A DNA stretch of 64,000 bases from Snodgrassella sp. CFCC 13594. Lineage in GTDB: Bacteria > Pseudomonadota > Gammaproteobacteria > Burkholderiales > Neisseriaceae. Within the stretch, counting starts at the first letter, position 1. The number at the start of each line of letters is the position of its first letter. The notes under the pieces were generated by a model. The model was not told the origin of the DNA, searched no databases, and was given only the letters and a program-made list of their open reading frames with translations. Below, piece by piece: positions 1 through 9,075 of the stretch. The DNA lies in assembly GCF_001590725.1 (NCBI RefSeq), contig NZ_LQXR01000005.1, positions 1-64,000 of the forward strand. The letters are read 5' to 3'. Made by a program: the position numbers and the translations under genes.

Positions 1-1144
1 GAAAAGCTGCTCATCGTCATATCATTGTCTTTGAGCGTTCACTGCCGTTCAGGCAGCTTAGAAATGAAAGGTTAGCGATGAAATGGATTTTACGAAGTTC
101 ACTGCCGTTCAGGCAGCTTAGAAACGAATATCAAGAATATGATTATGTAACCCGCCGTTCACTGCCGTTCAGGCAGCTTAGAAAAGATACTTCTGCTCAA
201 ACAGTCCCGTATAAGGGTTCACTGCCGTTCAGGCAGCTTAGAAATTTAACGTATTTATATTTGAGTAAATCAGCACGTTCACTGCCGTTCAGGCAGCTTA
301 GAAACAAAGTGGGCGTTTTTAAACAAGGAGCACATTGTTCACTGCCGTTCAGGCAGCTTAGAAAGCTCAGATTCTTGAGATACAAGAACACGAGGTGTTC
401 ACTGCCGTTCAGGCAGCTTAGAAAACTCGCCGTCAGCTTGCCAAATATCTGGGGTATGTTCACTGCCGTTCAGGAGCTTAGAAAGCTGGGGTCTCTCCAA
501 AATGGGCGTTTTTAAAGTTCACTGCCGTTCAGGCAGCTTAGAAAAGCAGGCAACCAAAGATAATAACCTGGTATCCGTTCACTGCCGTTCAGGCAGCTTA
601 GAAATTCAACCCCGGCTGCTCGGCGGCGGGCAAATAGTTCACTGCCGTTCAGGCAGCTTAGAAAATGATTACGCTTTTAGTTATGACAACGCATGTGTTC
701 ACTGCCGTTCAGGCAGCTTAGAAAGAGCAAAGCTGCTGCAGTGTGTTATAACGCGCGTTCACTGCCGTTCAGGCAGCTTGGAAATATCCAGTTCAGCAAA
801 AAATGAGTCAGGAAAAGTTCACTGCCGTTCAGGCAGCTTAGAAATGATACGCCGGACATGTGCGCAGTTAACCCGAGTTCACTGCCGTTCAGGCAGCTTA
901 GAAAATGATTTCTCACTTAATTGAATATGTAACGAAGTTCACTGCCGTTCAGGCAGCTTAGAAATATGGGCGGCTTTTTCATGAGGTGACGATATGGTTC
1001 ACTGCCGTTCAGGCAGCTTAGAAAATTCATCATGCGCGTAAACACTTTACGCAACGGTTCACTGCCGTTCAGGCAGCTTAGAAATCAAATTCGCGGCCCA
1101 ACACCGCTTTCACCGCGTTCACTGCCGTTCAGGCAGCCTAATAA
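1..1144 (+). CRISPR. Type I-F-like CRISPR array, trailer half
   Basis: The array has 19 complete repeats of 28 bp (first at 37-64, then every 60 bp, last at 1117-1144) plus the last four bases of another at 1-4. There are 19 spacers, 18 of 32 nt and one of 33 nt (425-457). The repeat begins GTTCACTGCCG and ends TTCAGGCAGCTTAGAAA, with a short internal dyad (CTGCC/GGCAG) typical of subtype I-F. Repeat 458-484 lacks one C (27 nt), and repeat 757-784 has an A-to-G change at position 24. The last repeat has three changes at its 3' end, which marks the trailer side, so leader and cas genes should lie left of the window. Repeat positions 12-23 match the genome's DUS complement at 11 of 12 bases. 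Open reading frames across the array are artefacts of the 60-bp period. Confidence 0.97.
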
Positions 1145-1189
1145 TTTTATTTATTATTCAATAAATTCATGAATAAACTCGGTTATCTG

Positions 1190-3214
1190 TCATACATCAA
1201 CAGCACCAAACAACAACCCTTCTTTAATCGCGCGAATTTTGTCGCGAATCACGGCGGCCTCCTCAAACTGCAAATCGCGTGCCGCCGTTTGCATGGCTTT
1301 TTCCAGCTTAGCGATTTCTTTTAAGGCGTCTTCTTCGCTGCGGATTTCCTTTATTTTGATTTTATGTTTGCCGCGGCCTTTGCCATTATCATCGTGGTAA
1401 ACGCCATCAATGATGTCTTTCACTTGTTTGTGAATTGGCGTGGGGACAATACCATTTGCTTCATTAAAGGCAATTTGCTTCTCGCGCCGCCGATCGGTTT
1501 CATCAATGGCCGATTTCATCGAGTCAGTGATTTTATCGGCGTATAAAATGGCCTCACCATTGATGTTGCGGGCTGCTCTACCAATGGTTTGAATCAAGCT
1601 GCGATGACTGCGCAAAAAGCCTTCTTTGTCGGCATCCAAAATGGCCACCAAGGATACTTCGGGAATATCCAAGCCTTCACGCAACAAATTAATGCCCACC
1701 AATACGTCAAACAAACCCAAACGCAAATCACGGATGATTTCCACGCGTTCGACTGTATCAATGTCGCTATGCAAATAACGGACTTTCACGCCCAGCTCGG
1801 TGTAGTAATCGGTGAGTTGCTCGGCCATGCGTTTGGTTAAGGTGGTGACTAATACGCGCTCGCCGCGTTCTTTGCGGATATTGATTTCGGAGAGTAAGTC
1901 ATCCACTTGGGTGGCCACTGGACGAATAATAATGGTGGGATCCACCAAGCCAGTTGGCCGCACCACTTGCTCAACTACTTGCCCGGCATGCTCGGCTTCA
2001 TATTTGGCAGGCGTAGCCGACACAAAGATGGTTTGCGGCATCAGCTGCTCAAATTCCGGAAATTTGAGTGGGCGATTGTCACGAGCACTGGGCAAACGGA
2101 AACCATAGTCCACCAAATTTTGTTTGCGTGACGCATCGCCTTTATACATGCCACCTACTTGGGTGACGGTGACATGGCTTTCATCAATAAACATCAAGGC
2201 ATTATCGGGCAAGTAATCCATTAAAGTGGGTGGCGGCTCGCCTTCGGCTTTCCCAGAAAAATGGCGTGAGTAGTTTTCAATGCCTTTACAAAAGCCCATT
2301 TCATAGAGCATTTCCAAATCAAAACGGGTGCGCTGTTCAATGCGTTGAGCCTCAACCATGCGCCCTTCTTGGCTGAACCAGCTAATGCGATCGGCCAATT
2401 CTTGCTTGATGCCTTCACACGCGCGCAATACGGTATCGCGTGGGGTCACATAATGGCTGGCCGGATATACAGTGTAACGGGCCAAACGCTGATGCAGGCT
2501 GCCTGTTAGCGGGTCAAAAAACTGCATGCGGTCAATCTCGTCATCAAACAGGCTCACGCGCAAAGCCAGTTCTGAGCTTTCCGCTGGGAAGATGTCAATA
2601 ACATCACCGCGCACGCGAAAAGTACCGCGAGAAAAATCCATGTCGCCACGCTCATATTGCATGGCCACCAGTCGTGCAATGATGTCACGCTGATCCATAT
2701 GATCCCCCTCGCGGATAATCAAACGCATCTGCGTGTAATCTTCGGGGGCACCAATGCCATAAATGGCAGAAACGGTGGCCACAATCACCACGTCGCGCTG
2801 CTCCAATACCCTTTTGGTGGCGCTTAAGCGCATTTGCTCGATGTGTTCATTAATGCTGGAATCTTTCTCAATAAACAGATCGCGGCTGGGCACATAAGCC
2901 TCGGGTTGGTAATAGTCATAATAAGACACAAAATACTCAACCGCATTTTCTGGGAAAAATTCACGCATTTCCGCATACAACTGCGCCGCCAAGGTTTTGT
3001 TGTGTGCCATGATGATGGCTGGGCGGCCGCTTTGCGCAATCACATTGGCCATGGTGTAGGTTTTACCTGAACCAGTTACCCCCAGCAGGGTCTGATAGGC
3101 CAAACCATCTTCCAAGCCTTCCAGCAAACCAGCAATCGCCGTTGGCTGATCGCCGGCAGGCGGAAATGGTCGATGCAATTTAAACGGGCTATTGGGGTAT
3201 TCGATGATGTCCAT
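1190..3214 (-). CDS. uvrB: UvrABC excinuclease subunit B
   Basis: UvrB is the damage-verifying helicase-like subunit of nucleotide excision repair. UvrA loads it and it recruits UvrC for incision. The 674-residue protein matches the usual length (about 670). Walker A GVTGSGKT is at residues 45-52, the tyrosine-rich beta-hairpin ([15 protein letters not shown]) near residue 100, a helicase-type DESH box ([11 protein letters not shown]) in the middle, and a C-terminal UVR domain ([18 protein letters not shown]) for UvrC contact. The stop lies 45 bp from the end of the CRISPR array, with AT-rich sequence between. The gene is divergent from aqpZ. Identification is secure. Confidence 0.98.
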   Translation of the reverse strand: MDIIEYPNSPFKLHRPFPPAGDQPTAIAGLLEGLEDGLAYQTLLGVTGSGKTYTMANVIAQSGRPAIIMAHNKTLAAQLYAEMREFFPENAVEYFVSYYDYYQPEAYVPSRDLFIEKDSSINEHIEQMRLSATKRVLEQRDVVIVATVSAIYGIGAPEDYTQMRLIIREGDHMDQRDIIARLVAMQYERGDMDFSRGTFRVRGDVIDIFPAESSELALRVSLFDDEIDRMQFFDPLTGSLHQRLARYTVYPASHYVTPRDTVLRACEGIKQELADRISWFSQEGRMVEAQRIEQRTRFDLEMLYEMGFCKGIENYSRHFSGKAEGEPPPTLMDYLPDNALMFIDESHVTVTQVGGMYKGDASRKQNLVDYGFRLPSARDNRPLKFPEFEQLMPQTIFVSATPAKYEAEHAGQVVEQVVRPTGLVDPTIIIRPVATQVDDLLSEINIRKERGERVLVTTLTKRMAEQLTDYYTELGVKVRYLHSDIDTVERVEIIRDLRLGLFDVLVGINLLREGLDIPEVSLVAILDADKEGFLRSHRSLIQTIGRAARNINGEAILYADKITDSMKSAIDETDRRREKQIAFNEANGIVPTPIHKQVKDIIDGVYHDDNGKGRGKHKIKIKEIRSEEDALKEIAKLEKAMQTAARDLQFEEAAVIRDKIRAIKEGLLFGAVDV

Positions 3215-3343
3215 GCTCTTATGATGGTGCCAACTCAGATGAATAACAAGCCTAGGAAACCATTTCTGGGTTCAGATTCGTTTCAGGCAACCGATGCAAT
3301 GGGCTACAATGACGCTCCCATCTGCTTTCACACGAGAAAAATT

Positions 3344-4027
3344 ATGGATAAATATTTGGCTGAGTTTTTTGGTACATTTTGGTTGGTTTTCGGCGGTTGC
3401 GGCAGCGCCGTGTTGGCGGCGGCTTTTCCTGAACTGGGCATTGGCTTTGCGGGCGTGGCACTGGCTTTTGGTTTAACGGTGGTTACCATGGCTTATGCCG
3501 TGGGCCATATTTCCGGCGCCCATTTCAATCCAGCAGTGTCTGTGGGCCTCGTAGTGGGCGGCCGTATGGAAGCAAAATACTTGTTGCCGTATGTAGTCTC
3601 TCAAGTATTGGGCGCCATTGCCGCAGCAGCGGTATTGTATGTCGTGGCTTCAGGCAAAGCAGGATTTGATGCTGCCGCCAGCGGCTTCGCCAGCAACGGT
3701 TATGGTGCGCACTCGCCAGGTGGGTTTAGCCTGATGTCGGCATTGGTGATTGAAGTGGTGTTAACGGCTTTCTTCCTGTTTATCATCATGGGCGTTACCC
3801 ATGCCAATGCCCCTGCGGGCTTTGCACCCTTGGCCATTGGTTTGACGTTGACCCTGATTCACTTGATCAGCATCCCAGTAACCAACACCTCGGTGAATCC
3901 TGCCCGCTCTACCGGTGTGGCCTTATTCCAAGGCGGTTGGGCTTTGCATCAGTTATGGCTGTTTTGGCTGGCACCCATTGTGGGTGGCATCATTGGCGCG
4001 ATCACTTACCGCGCGATAAAAAAATAA
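3344..4027 (+). CDS. aqpZ: Aquaporin Z
   Basis: Inner-membrane water channel of the MIP family, 227 residues (E. coli AqpZ 231). Both pore-lining NPA boxes are present ([11 protein letters not shown] and [13 protein letters not shown]). The stretch [19 protein letters not shown] contains the His and Arg expected of a water-selective filter, which favours AqpZ over GlpF. The start ATG at 3344 was chosen because the protein then begins [18 protein letters not shown], the normal first membrane helix. The frame is open further upstream to 3173, but that extension has no family features and overlaps the uvrB start. An inverted DUS pair directly downstream probably terminates it. Confidence 0.97.
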   Translation: MDKYLAEFFGTFWLVFGGCGSAVLAAAFPELGIGFAGVALAFGLTVVTMAYAVGHISGAHFNPAVSVGLVVGGRMEAKYLLPYVVSQVLGAIAAAAVLYVVASGKAGFDAAASGFASNGYGAHSPGGFSLMSALVIEVVLTAFFLFIIMGVTHANAPAGFAPLAIGLTLTLIHLISIPVTNTSVNPARSTGVALFQGGWALHQLWLFWLAPIVGGIIGAITYRAIKK

Positions 4028-4041
4028 CCCATTATCAACAT

Positions 4042-4076
4042 CAACAGGCTGCCTGAATGTTTCAGGCAGCCTGTTT
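4042..4076 (+). terminator. Inverted DUS pair, probable terminator after aqpZ
   Basis: The arms AACAGGCTGCCTGAA (4042-4056) and TTCAGGCAGCCTGTT (4060-4074) form a perfect 15-bp stem with a 3-nt loop followed by T residues. Each arm contains one complete DUS. It is 15 bp past the aqpZ stop. Confidence 0.85.
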
Positions 4077-4081
4077 TGTCA

Positions 4082-4303
4082 TTACACCCGAATATCAACA
4101 CAGCCATCGAATCCCAGCCACCATTCAAGTAAAAGATTATGGTCCATGAATGGAGGTGCATTGAAGCGGCCTGAGCGATAACGCCAAGGGATGTGCAGCA
4201 GTATATTTTTCACTTCTGGGCAATTTGGATGGCTACGAGTATCAGCGATACTCAGAGGCGGAAGTGTCATCAAAATGAGTAGGCGGTTCACCACCAGAAC
4301 CAA
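4082..4303 (-). CDS. Small hypothetical protein, possibly a gene remnant
   Basis: A 73-codon frame ending LLEWWLGFDGCVDIRV, with an ordered-looking C-terminal half rich in Trp, Pro and Arg (HIPWRYRSGRFNAPPF). No family was recognised and no good ribosome binding site is visible. The frame upstream (4304-4340) is closed. It could be the 3' end of a decayed longer gene, since the protein-like quality is confined to the C-terminal two thirds. It sits between the aqpZ terminator and the broken hpnC-like gene. Confidence 0.3.
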   Translation of the reverse strand: MVLVVNRLLILMTLPPLSIADTRSHPNCPEVKNILLHIPWRYRSGRFNAPPFMDHNLLLEWWLGFDGCVDIRV

Positions 4304-4340
4304 TCCGAGATAGCCACTGAGTGGTTTAAGATTTCATCAT

Positions 4341-5152
4341 CTACTTAAGCAATGCGCGCCAGAGCAAAAGTGGTGCATCCCAAGCATGCAATTTAGGCCG
4401 TTCCGTAAACACATCAAACTTCGCGGCCCGAAGCTTATCTAAAATACGCTGTCCACCCGCTACAATCAGGCGCAATTCCAAGCCAACTCGACCCGGCAGC
4501 GTGCGGCCCAACGGTACGCCTACATCTAAAAAATGCTGTGCGCGCATCACTTGATGGGCGATGAGCGCCTGCATATCGGGCGTCAGCACCGCAGCATTGA
4601 TTTCATGCACCGTAATACCATAGCGCTGGCATTCGTGTTCCGGCAAATACACGCGCCCTTTTTGCAATCTATGGCCACATCTTGGCAAAAATTGATGAGC
4701 TGCAAGGCGGTACAAATGGCGTCGCTCTGAGTCTGTGCAGTTGCATCGTGTATGCCAAATAGTCCCAACATGAGCCTACCCACTGGATTGGCGCTGCGTG
4801 CGCAGTAATCCAGCAACATAGTCTCATCAGAGAAACGCGTGGTGGTGACATCTTGGGTAAATGCGGAAAGTAAATTGTAAAAAGGAGGCAATGGCAGCGA
4901 AAACGGGCGTATCGCGACTTGGTTTAGGCGTTGCATTAAACCCGTTTGCGGCATTTCATTGCGGCCAATTCGATCCAATTCGGCGGTTAAGGCAGCCAGC
5001 TGTTGCAAACGCAAGGCGGGATCGTCATCACCCTCATCCGCGATATCATCTGCAGTGCGGCAAAACGCATATAAGGCATGCACAGGCGCCCGCAGCGACT
5101 TAGGCAACACCCATGACCCCACGGGAAAATTTTCGTAATGATTAACCGCCAT
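4341..5152 (-). pseudogene. hpnC: HpnC-like squalene/phytoene synthase family gene, frameshifted
   Basis: The N-terminal part (from ATG 5152) reads VNHYENFPVGSWVLPKSLR...ALYAFCRTADDIADEGDDD, including the first Asp-rich prenyl-diphosphate/Mg binding motif (DDIADEGD). It continues to the second motif region (LQLINFCQDVAID). The frame is lost near 4664 and resumes as QKGRVYLPEHECQRYGI in the neighbouring frame to the stop at 4341. One added base (TGCAAA to TGGCAAA, giving Asp-Trp-Gln-Lys) restores an approximately 270-residue protein, the normal size. HpnC-type enzymes condense farnesyl diphosphate toward hydroxysqualene/squalene. The gene is 12 bp downstream of fpr. The break may be a sequencing error. 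Confidence 0.8.
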
Positions 5153-5164
5153 GTTGATGCGCCA

Positions 5165-5941
5165 TCAAAACCCGTTTTCCATAATGATTTGCCCCGGTAT
5201 TTTATTGCGGTGCATGGCATAGCCCAAGTTGATTAAAGCTTTGAACGTATCTTGCACCATGGCAGGGTTGCCGCACAGCATAAACCGGGTATCGGCTGGG
5301 GAAAAAAGTTTCCCCGCGTATTGTGCCAAACTGCCATCCTGCAACAATTCAGGCAATCGTTTACCCAAAGCACCCGCTACCTGCTCACGCGTCACCACGG
5401 GAACAAAGCACAATTGATGCACAAATGCACCCACCAAGGGATGGTCAGCCAATGCCGCTATGTGCTGGTTGAAAATCAGTTCATCGGCATAAGACACGGA
5501 ATGCACCAACACCAAATGCGCAAACCGTTGCCACACTTCTGGCTGCTGCAACATAGACAGAAATGGGGCAATGCCGCTACCCGTACTGAGCATCACCAAA
5601 TCACGCCCGTCGGCAAACCGATCAGGCAGCAAAAAACCCGTGGCGGTTTTGTCCAACAGTATCGAATCCCCTGCGCACATGGCTTCAAACCGCGCGCTCA
5701 TCGGTCCACCCTCAATCAACACCGCAAAATATTCCAGCGTGTCGGCATATTCAGCCGACACCACCGAATAGGCGCGCCACAAAAAACCGCTGCCATCGCG
5801 AAAACCCAAACGTGAAAATTGACCAGCCGTAAAACGGTAAGATTCAGGTCTGGTTATGGCAAAAGTCATCAATTTGGACGTATGCCGCTTTACCCACAAC
5901 ACGGTTTCCTCAGTGAATTTGGCTTCTGCTGGTGCACTCAT
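5165..5941 (-). CDS. fpr: Ferredoxin/flavodoxin-NADP+ reductase
   Basis: FAD-dependent oxidoreductase moving electrons between NADPH and ferredoxin or flavodoxin in the cytoplasm. The 258-residue length matches bacterial Fpr. The FAD-binding motif (WRAYSVVSAEYADTLEYF, RxYS type) lies near residue 55 and the NADP-binding segment (STGSGIAPFLSML) near residue 117. The conserved nucleotide-binding MLCGNPAMV segment is toward the end. The C-terminus reads IIMENGF rather than the more common aromatic-terminated tail; the final residue stacks on FAD in the family and is still aromatic (Phe). The hpnC-like gene follows in the same direction. Confidence 0.93.
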   Translation of the reverse strand: MSAPAEAKFTEETVLWVKRHTSKLMTFAITRPESYRFTAGQFSRLGFRDGSGFLWRAYSVVSAEYADTLEYFAVLIEGGPMSARFEAMCAGDSILLDKTATGFLLPDRFADGRDLVMLSTGSGIAPFLSMLQQPEVWQRFAHLVLVHSVSYADELIFNQHIAALADHPLVGAFVHQLCFVPVVTREQVAGALGKRLPELLQDGSLAQYAGKLFSPADTRFMLCGNPAMVQDTFKALINLGYAMHRNKIPGQIIMENGF

Positions 5942-5983
5942 ACAACCTCACTTCTGTTCAGGCAACCACAACGCCGCCTATCA

Positions 5984-6784
5984 TCACAAACGAATATCAA
6001 TTTCTCGGAATTGGCCACTGGACTCGGTGTGCTGAATTTGAATGGCGTCGCTGACTTGCCAAGCCCCATTATCCAAACGCTGATACTGCAGGCTAAAATC
6101 ACCATCACCCAATTTTTTCACATCAAAGACATCACCTGCTGGCACATAAAATGACCGAATGGCCGTGAACTTACCCGCGCGCAACTCATACAATTGGGCA
6201 AACACCGCCGTATTTAAGCCACTGGCATCCACATGAATCACATTACGACCACGCTCACGCAAAACTGGGTAACCAGACACATATGCCGGTTTCACCGGAA
6301 AAGACTGCCCATTGGGTGCTGTCATCACCACGCCAGGTATCGATGCCGATAAGGCGGCGGGCTTATGCCATGTCATTTTCCACCATACTCCGCCCATCAC
6401 CACCACCAACGCCGCAGCCAGTAGCCACAGCCAACCATGCCCTTGCGTGGCCAAAGTATTGGTATCCTCACCCAAGGCAGGCACCGTTGCCACGGCCTGA
6501 CCGCCTTGAGTTACCTCGTGCTGGCGGTTCAGGCGTGTGGGTGCCACATTAGATTGCAGCTGCTGCCGCGCGATCCACACATCATGTTGATGCCGCTGCT
6601 CTGGGTCTGACAATACTGCATAAGCCTCATTAATCTGCGTCATCATCTGATGGGCTTGAGGGTTATGCGGATTGCGATCAGGATGGTATTTTTGTGACAA
6701 CACGCGATAAGCCGCGCGAATCACATCCTCTGAGGCAGTAGGCGCTACCCCCAAAACATCATAAAAAGTACGAAACACACTCAT
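5984..6784 (-). CDS. DnaJ-domain membrane protein
   Basis: A 266-residue protein with an N-terminal J domain (residues 1-70: FRTFYDVLGVAPTASEDVIRAAYRVLSQ, then KYHPDRNPHN with the diagnostic HPD tripeptide). A linker follows, then one membrane helix (WLWLLAAALVVVMGGVWW) and a C-terminal domain of unknown fold. The J domain should stimulate a DnaK-type ATPase from the membrane surface. It has no Gly/Phe region or zinc fingers, so it is not DnaJ itself. ATG 6784 is preferred over an in-frame TTG at 6805 because it sits directly before the J domain. It ends 42 bp from the fpr start. Confidence 0.82.
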   Translation of the reverse strand: MSVFRTFYDVLGVAPTASEDVIRAAYRVLSQKYHPDRNPHNPQAHQMMTQINEAYAVLSDPEQRHQHDVWIARQQLQSNVAPTRLNRQHEVTQGGQAVATVPALGEDTNTLATQGHGWLWLLAAALVVVMGGVWWKMTWHKPAALSASIPGVVMTAPNGQSFPVKPAYVSGYPVLRERGRNVIHVDASGLNTAVFAQLYELRAGKFTAIRSFYVPAGDVFDVKKLGDGDFSLQYQRLDNGAWQVSDAIQIQHTESSGQFREIDIRL

Positions 6785-6812
6785 GGCCCTGCGGCCCTTC
6801 CTCAAAACAAGT

Positions 6813-7967
6813 TCACATCAGTTGGTTTAAAGCGTGATTGATGTCATCCCAAATGTCGTCTATGTCCTCAATCCCTGCCGAAAACCGCAATAAGCCTTCA
6901 CGGATACCCAATGCCTCTTTCACTTCATGGCTCATGCCACTGTGCGATTGGCTGGCACTGTGATTCACAAGGCTTTCTACACCACCCAAACTGGGTGCCA
7001 TTTGCACCAATTTGAGGTTCTTAATAACGGTATTGGCAGCTTCGCGACTGTTGTTTTTTAAATAAATTGACACCACACCACCAAAACCACGCATTTGTTT
7101 GGCCGCAATATCATGATGCTCGTGTTCAGGCAGCCCGGGGAAAAATACCTTTTCTACGGCCGCATGTTTTTTCAGGCGCAAGGCCAATTCAGTCGCATTT
7201 TGCACATGTCTGTCCATACGCACGGCCAAGGTCTTGATACCGCGCAACACCAGCGCGCAATCCATAGGGCCAGCTACGCCACCACTGTTGATGGAGATGC
7301 TTTTCAATAATTTGGCGTGTTTGGCCGATTTGGTCACCACAATGCCCATCAACACATCAGAATGCCCACATAAATATTTGGTGGCTGAATGAAACACCAC
7401 ATCAACGCCCAAATCCAATGGATTCTGCAAATAAGGCGTGGCAAAGGTGTTGTCCATACCCACCAAAGCACCGGCTGCTTTTGCTTTAGCGGTCAACAAC
7501 CCGATATCCACCAAACGCAGCAAGGGATTACTGGGGGACTCCAACCACACCATTTTCACTGGTGTTTCAGCCAAAATAGTATCCAAGTTGGCCGGATCGG
7601 TTAAATCGGCGAACACCACGTTTACGCCCCATTGCGCATACACTTCAGTGAGCAAATCATAGGCACCGCCATAAATATCAGCTACCGCCACGATGGTGTC
7701 GCCGGGTCGCAAAAAAGTGCGCCAAATAGCGTCAATACCTGCCATCCCGCTGGCAAACGCAAAGCCCTCTACGCCATGTTCCAATGCCGCCACAGTGTCT
7801 TCCAATACTTTGCGCGTGGGGTTGCTCACACGCGAATAACGAAACGGAATGCCCTCCCCGATTTCACGCAAAGCAAACATGCTGTTTTGATAAATGGGTG
7901 GCATCAATGCGCGGTTATGTTCGTCTGGATCGTAACTAGAATGAATGGCTTCCGTGGCAAATTTCAT
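6813..7967 (-). CDS. metB: PLP-dependent trans-sulfuration enzyme (cystathionine gamma-synthase/lyase)
   Basis: A 384-residue Cys/Met-metabolism PLP enzyme. The PLP lysine lies in VVFHSATKYLCGHSD, the phosphate-binding region in FASGMAGIDAI, and the family motif SLGGVESLVNHSASQSH near the C-terminus. It probably makes or cleaves cystathionine. Sequence alone does not separate MetB from a lyase such as MccB, so the symbol is tentative. The ATG at 7967 follows a clear AGGAG. A 19-codon upstream extension in frame has no family similarity. It is divergent from folE2. Confidence 0.85.
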   Translation of the reverse strand: MKFATEAIHSSYDPDEHNRALMPPIYQNSMFALREIGEGIPFRYSRVSNPTRKVLEDTVAALEHGVEGFAFASGMAGIDAIWRTFLRPGDTIVAVADIYGGAYDLLTEVYAQWGVNVVFADLTDPANLDTILAETPVKMVWLESPSNPLLRLVDIGLLTAKAKAAGALVGMDNTFATPYLQNPLDLGVDVVFHSATKYLCGHSDVLMGIVVTKSAKHAKLLKSISINSGGVAGPMDCALVLRGIKTLAVRMDRHVQNATELALRLKKHAAVEKVFFPGLPEHEHHDIAAKQMRGFGGVVSIYLKNNSREAANTVIKNLKLVQMAPSLGGVESLVNHSASQSHSGMSHEVKEALGIREGLLRFSAGIEDIDDIWDDINHALNQLM

Positions 7968-8101
7968 GCAAAACTCCTGATATCGGCACCCATGCTTGGC
8001 ATGCCGCTTAAGCCCGTTTGGCAAGTTTAAAAGTGGGTGAATTTTAGCACGTTGGCCCTACTTTCAGGCAGCCCATTGCACAACAATCGCATTCACAGCG
8101 A

Positions 8102-8145
8102 TTTAATCCGACTAATTTGCTCGGATTTAAGCAGTCCAGTATAAT
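8102..8145 (+). promoter_or_regulatory. folE2 promoter with overlapping inverted repeat (putative operator)
   Basis: A -35 element TTGCTC (8117-8122), a 17-bp spacer and a consensus -10 TATAAT (8140-8145) lie about 75 bp before the folE2 start. The inverted repeat TTTAATCCGA (8102-8111) and TCGGATTTAA (8121-8130), 9 of 10 bases complementary, overlaps the -35 box. Some FolE2 enzymes are induced by zinc limitation through Zur, but this repeat does not resemble the Zur boxes I know, so the regulator is unknown. Confidence 0.6.
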
Positions 8146-8219
8146 CGCCAGCCACGCATCTCATCATGCGCAGGCCCAGAGCCCAACCGCTTTCTTTATA
8201 CTGAAGGATATGCAACAGC

Positions 8220-8993
8220 ATGAATGCCATTGCCGACGTGCAAAGCAGCTTAGACAAACGCAACATGCCCATTAATCAAGTGGGCATCAAAGACTTACGC
8301 CTACCCATTGCCATCACTTCCGATGCCGGCACGCAAAATACAGTGGCGCGTCTGACCATGACCGTCTTTTTGCCAGCTGAGCAAAAAGGCACACATATGT
8401 CGCGCTTTGTTGAATTGATGGAAACACACCATGAAGCCATTGACTTTCAAGGTTTGCAAACGCTGACTGAAGCGATGGTGGCTCGTTTGCATTCAGATTC
8501 TGGTAAGTTGAGCTTGAGTTTTCCTTTTTTCCGTCGTAAACAAGCGCCGGTATCTGGTATCAGTAGCACCTTAGATTACGAAGTCACACTTAGCGGCGAG
8601 ATATTAAATGGTCAATACCGCCACCGTTTACAGGTGATGGCGCCGGTAACCAGCCTGTGTCCTTGCAGTAAGGAAATTTCTCAATATGGCGCACATAATC
8701 AGCGTTCCCATGTCACCGTTTCCTTGTGTTGCACCGAAAAAGTAAGCATAGAAGAAGTCATTGACTTAATTGAAGCGCAAGCCTCCTGCCAACTCTATGG
8801 TTTGCTCAAGCGCCCAGATGAAAAATTCGTTACCGAGCAGGCTTATGACAACCCTAAATTTGTGGAAGACATGGTGCGCGATATTGCCACTGCGTTAAAA
8901 GCAGACGCGCGCATTGGCCAATTTACCGTGGAAAGCGAAAACTTTGAATCCATCCACAATCACTCCGCTTACGCCTTGATTCAATACCCATGA
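8220..8993 (+). CDS. folE2: GTP cyclohydrolase FolE2 (type IB)
   Basis: Converts GTP to dihydroneopterin triphosphate, the first step of folate synthesis, as the metal-flexible alternative to zinc-dependent FolE. The 257 residues carry the family signature SLCPCSKEISQYGAHNQRSH with the metal-binding Cys, and the C-terminal SIHNHSAYA. AAGGA lies 11 bp before ATG 8220. The gene has its own promoter (8102-8145), and dsbD follows in the same direction. Confidence 0.95.
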   Translation: MNAIADVQSSLDKRNMPINQVGIKDLRLPIAITSDAGTQNTVARLTMTVFLPAEQKGTHMSRFVELMETHHEAIDFQGLQTLTEAMVARLHSDSGKLSLSFPFFRRKQAPVSGISSTLDYEVTLSGEILNGQYRHRLQVMAPVTSLCPCSKEISQYGAHNQRSHVTVSLCCTEKVSIEEVIDLIEAQASCQLYGLLKRPDEKFVTEQAYDNPKFVEDMVRDIATALKADARIGQFTVESENFESIHNHSAYALIQYP

Positions 8994-9075
8994 TGACGCC
9001 AATATGGTTTGGGCAACATCAAGCGCAGAAGCGGGTTAGTGAGAAAATCGTGGCACCGCGCCCATCCTTGTGATC

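Noticed and set aside
78..924. Long open frames of 88-145 codons across the CRISPR array on both strands
   Set aside because: They arise from the 60-bp repeat period, which preserves frame. Their translations are tandem copies of the repeat with spacer text between.
1085..4430. Possible self-targeting: the last spacer (1085-1116) shares TCAAA...TTCGCGGCCC with sequence near 4413-4428
   Set aside because: The match is only about 15 bases, needs a one-base gap, and does not continue into the rest of the spacer. Chance similarity is likely.
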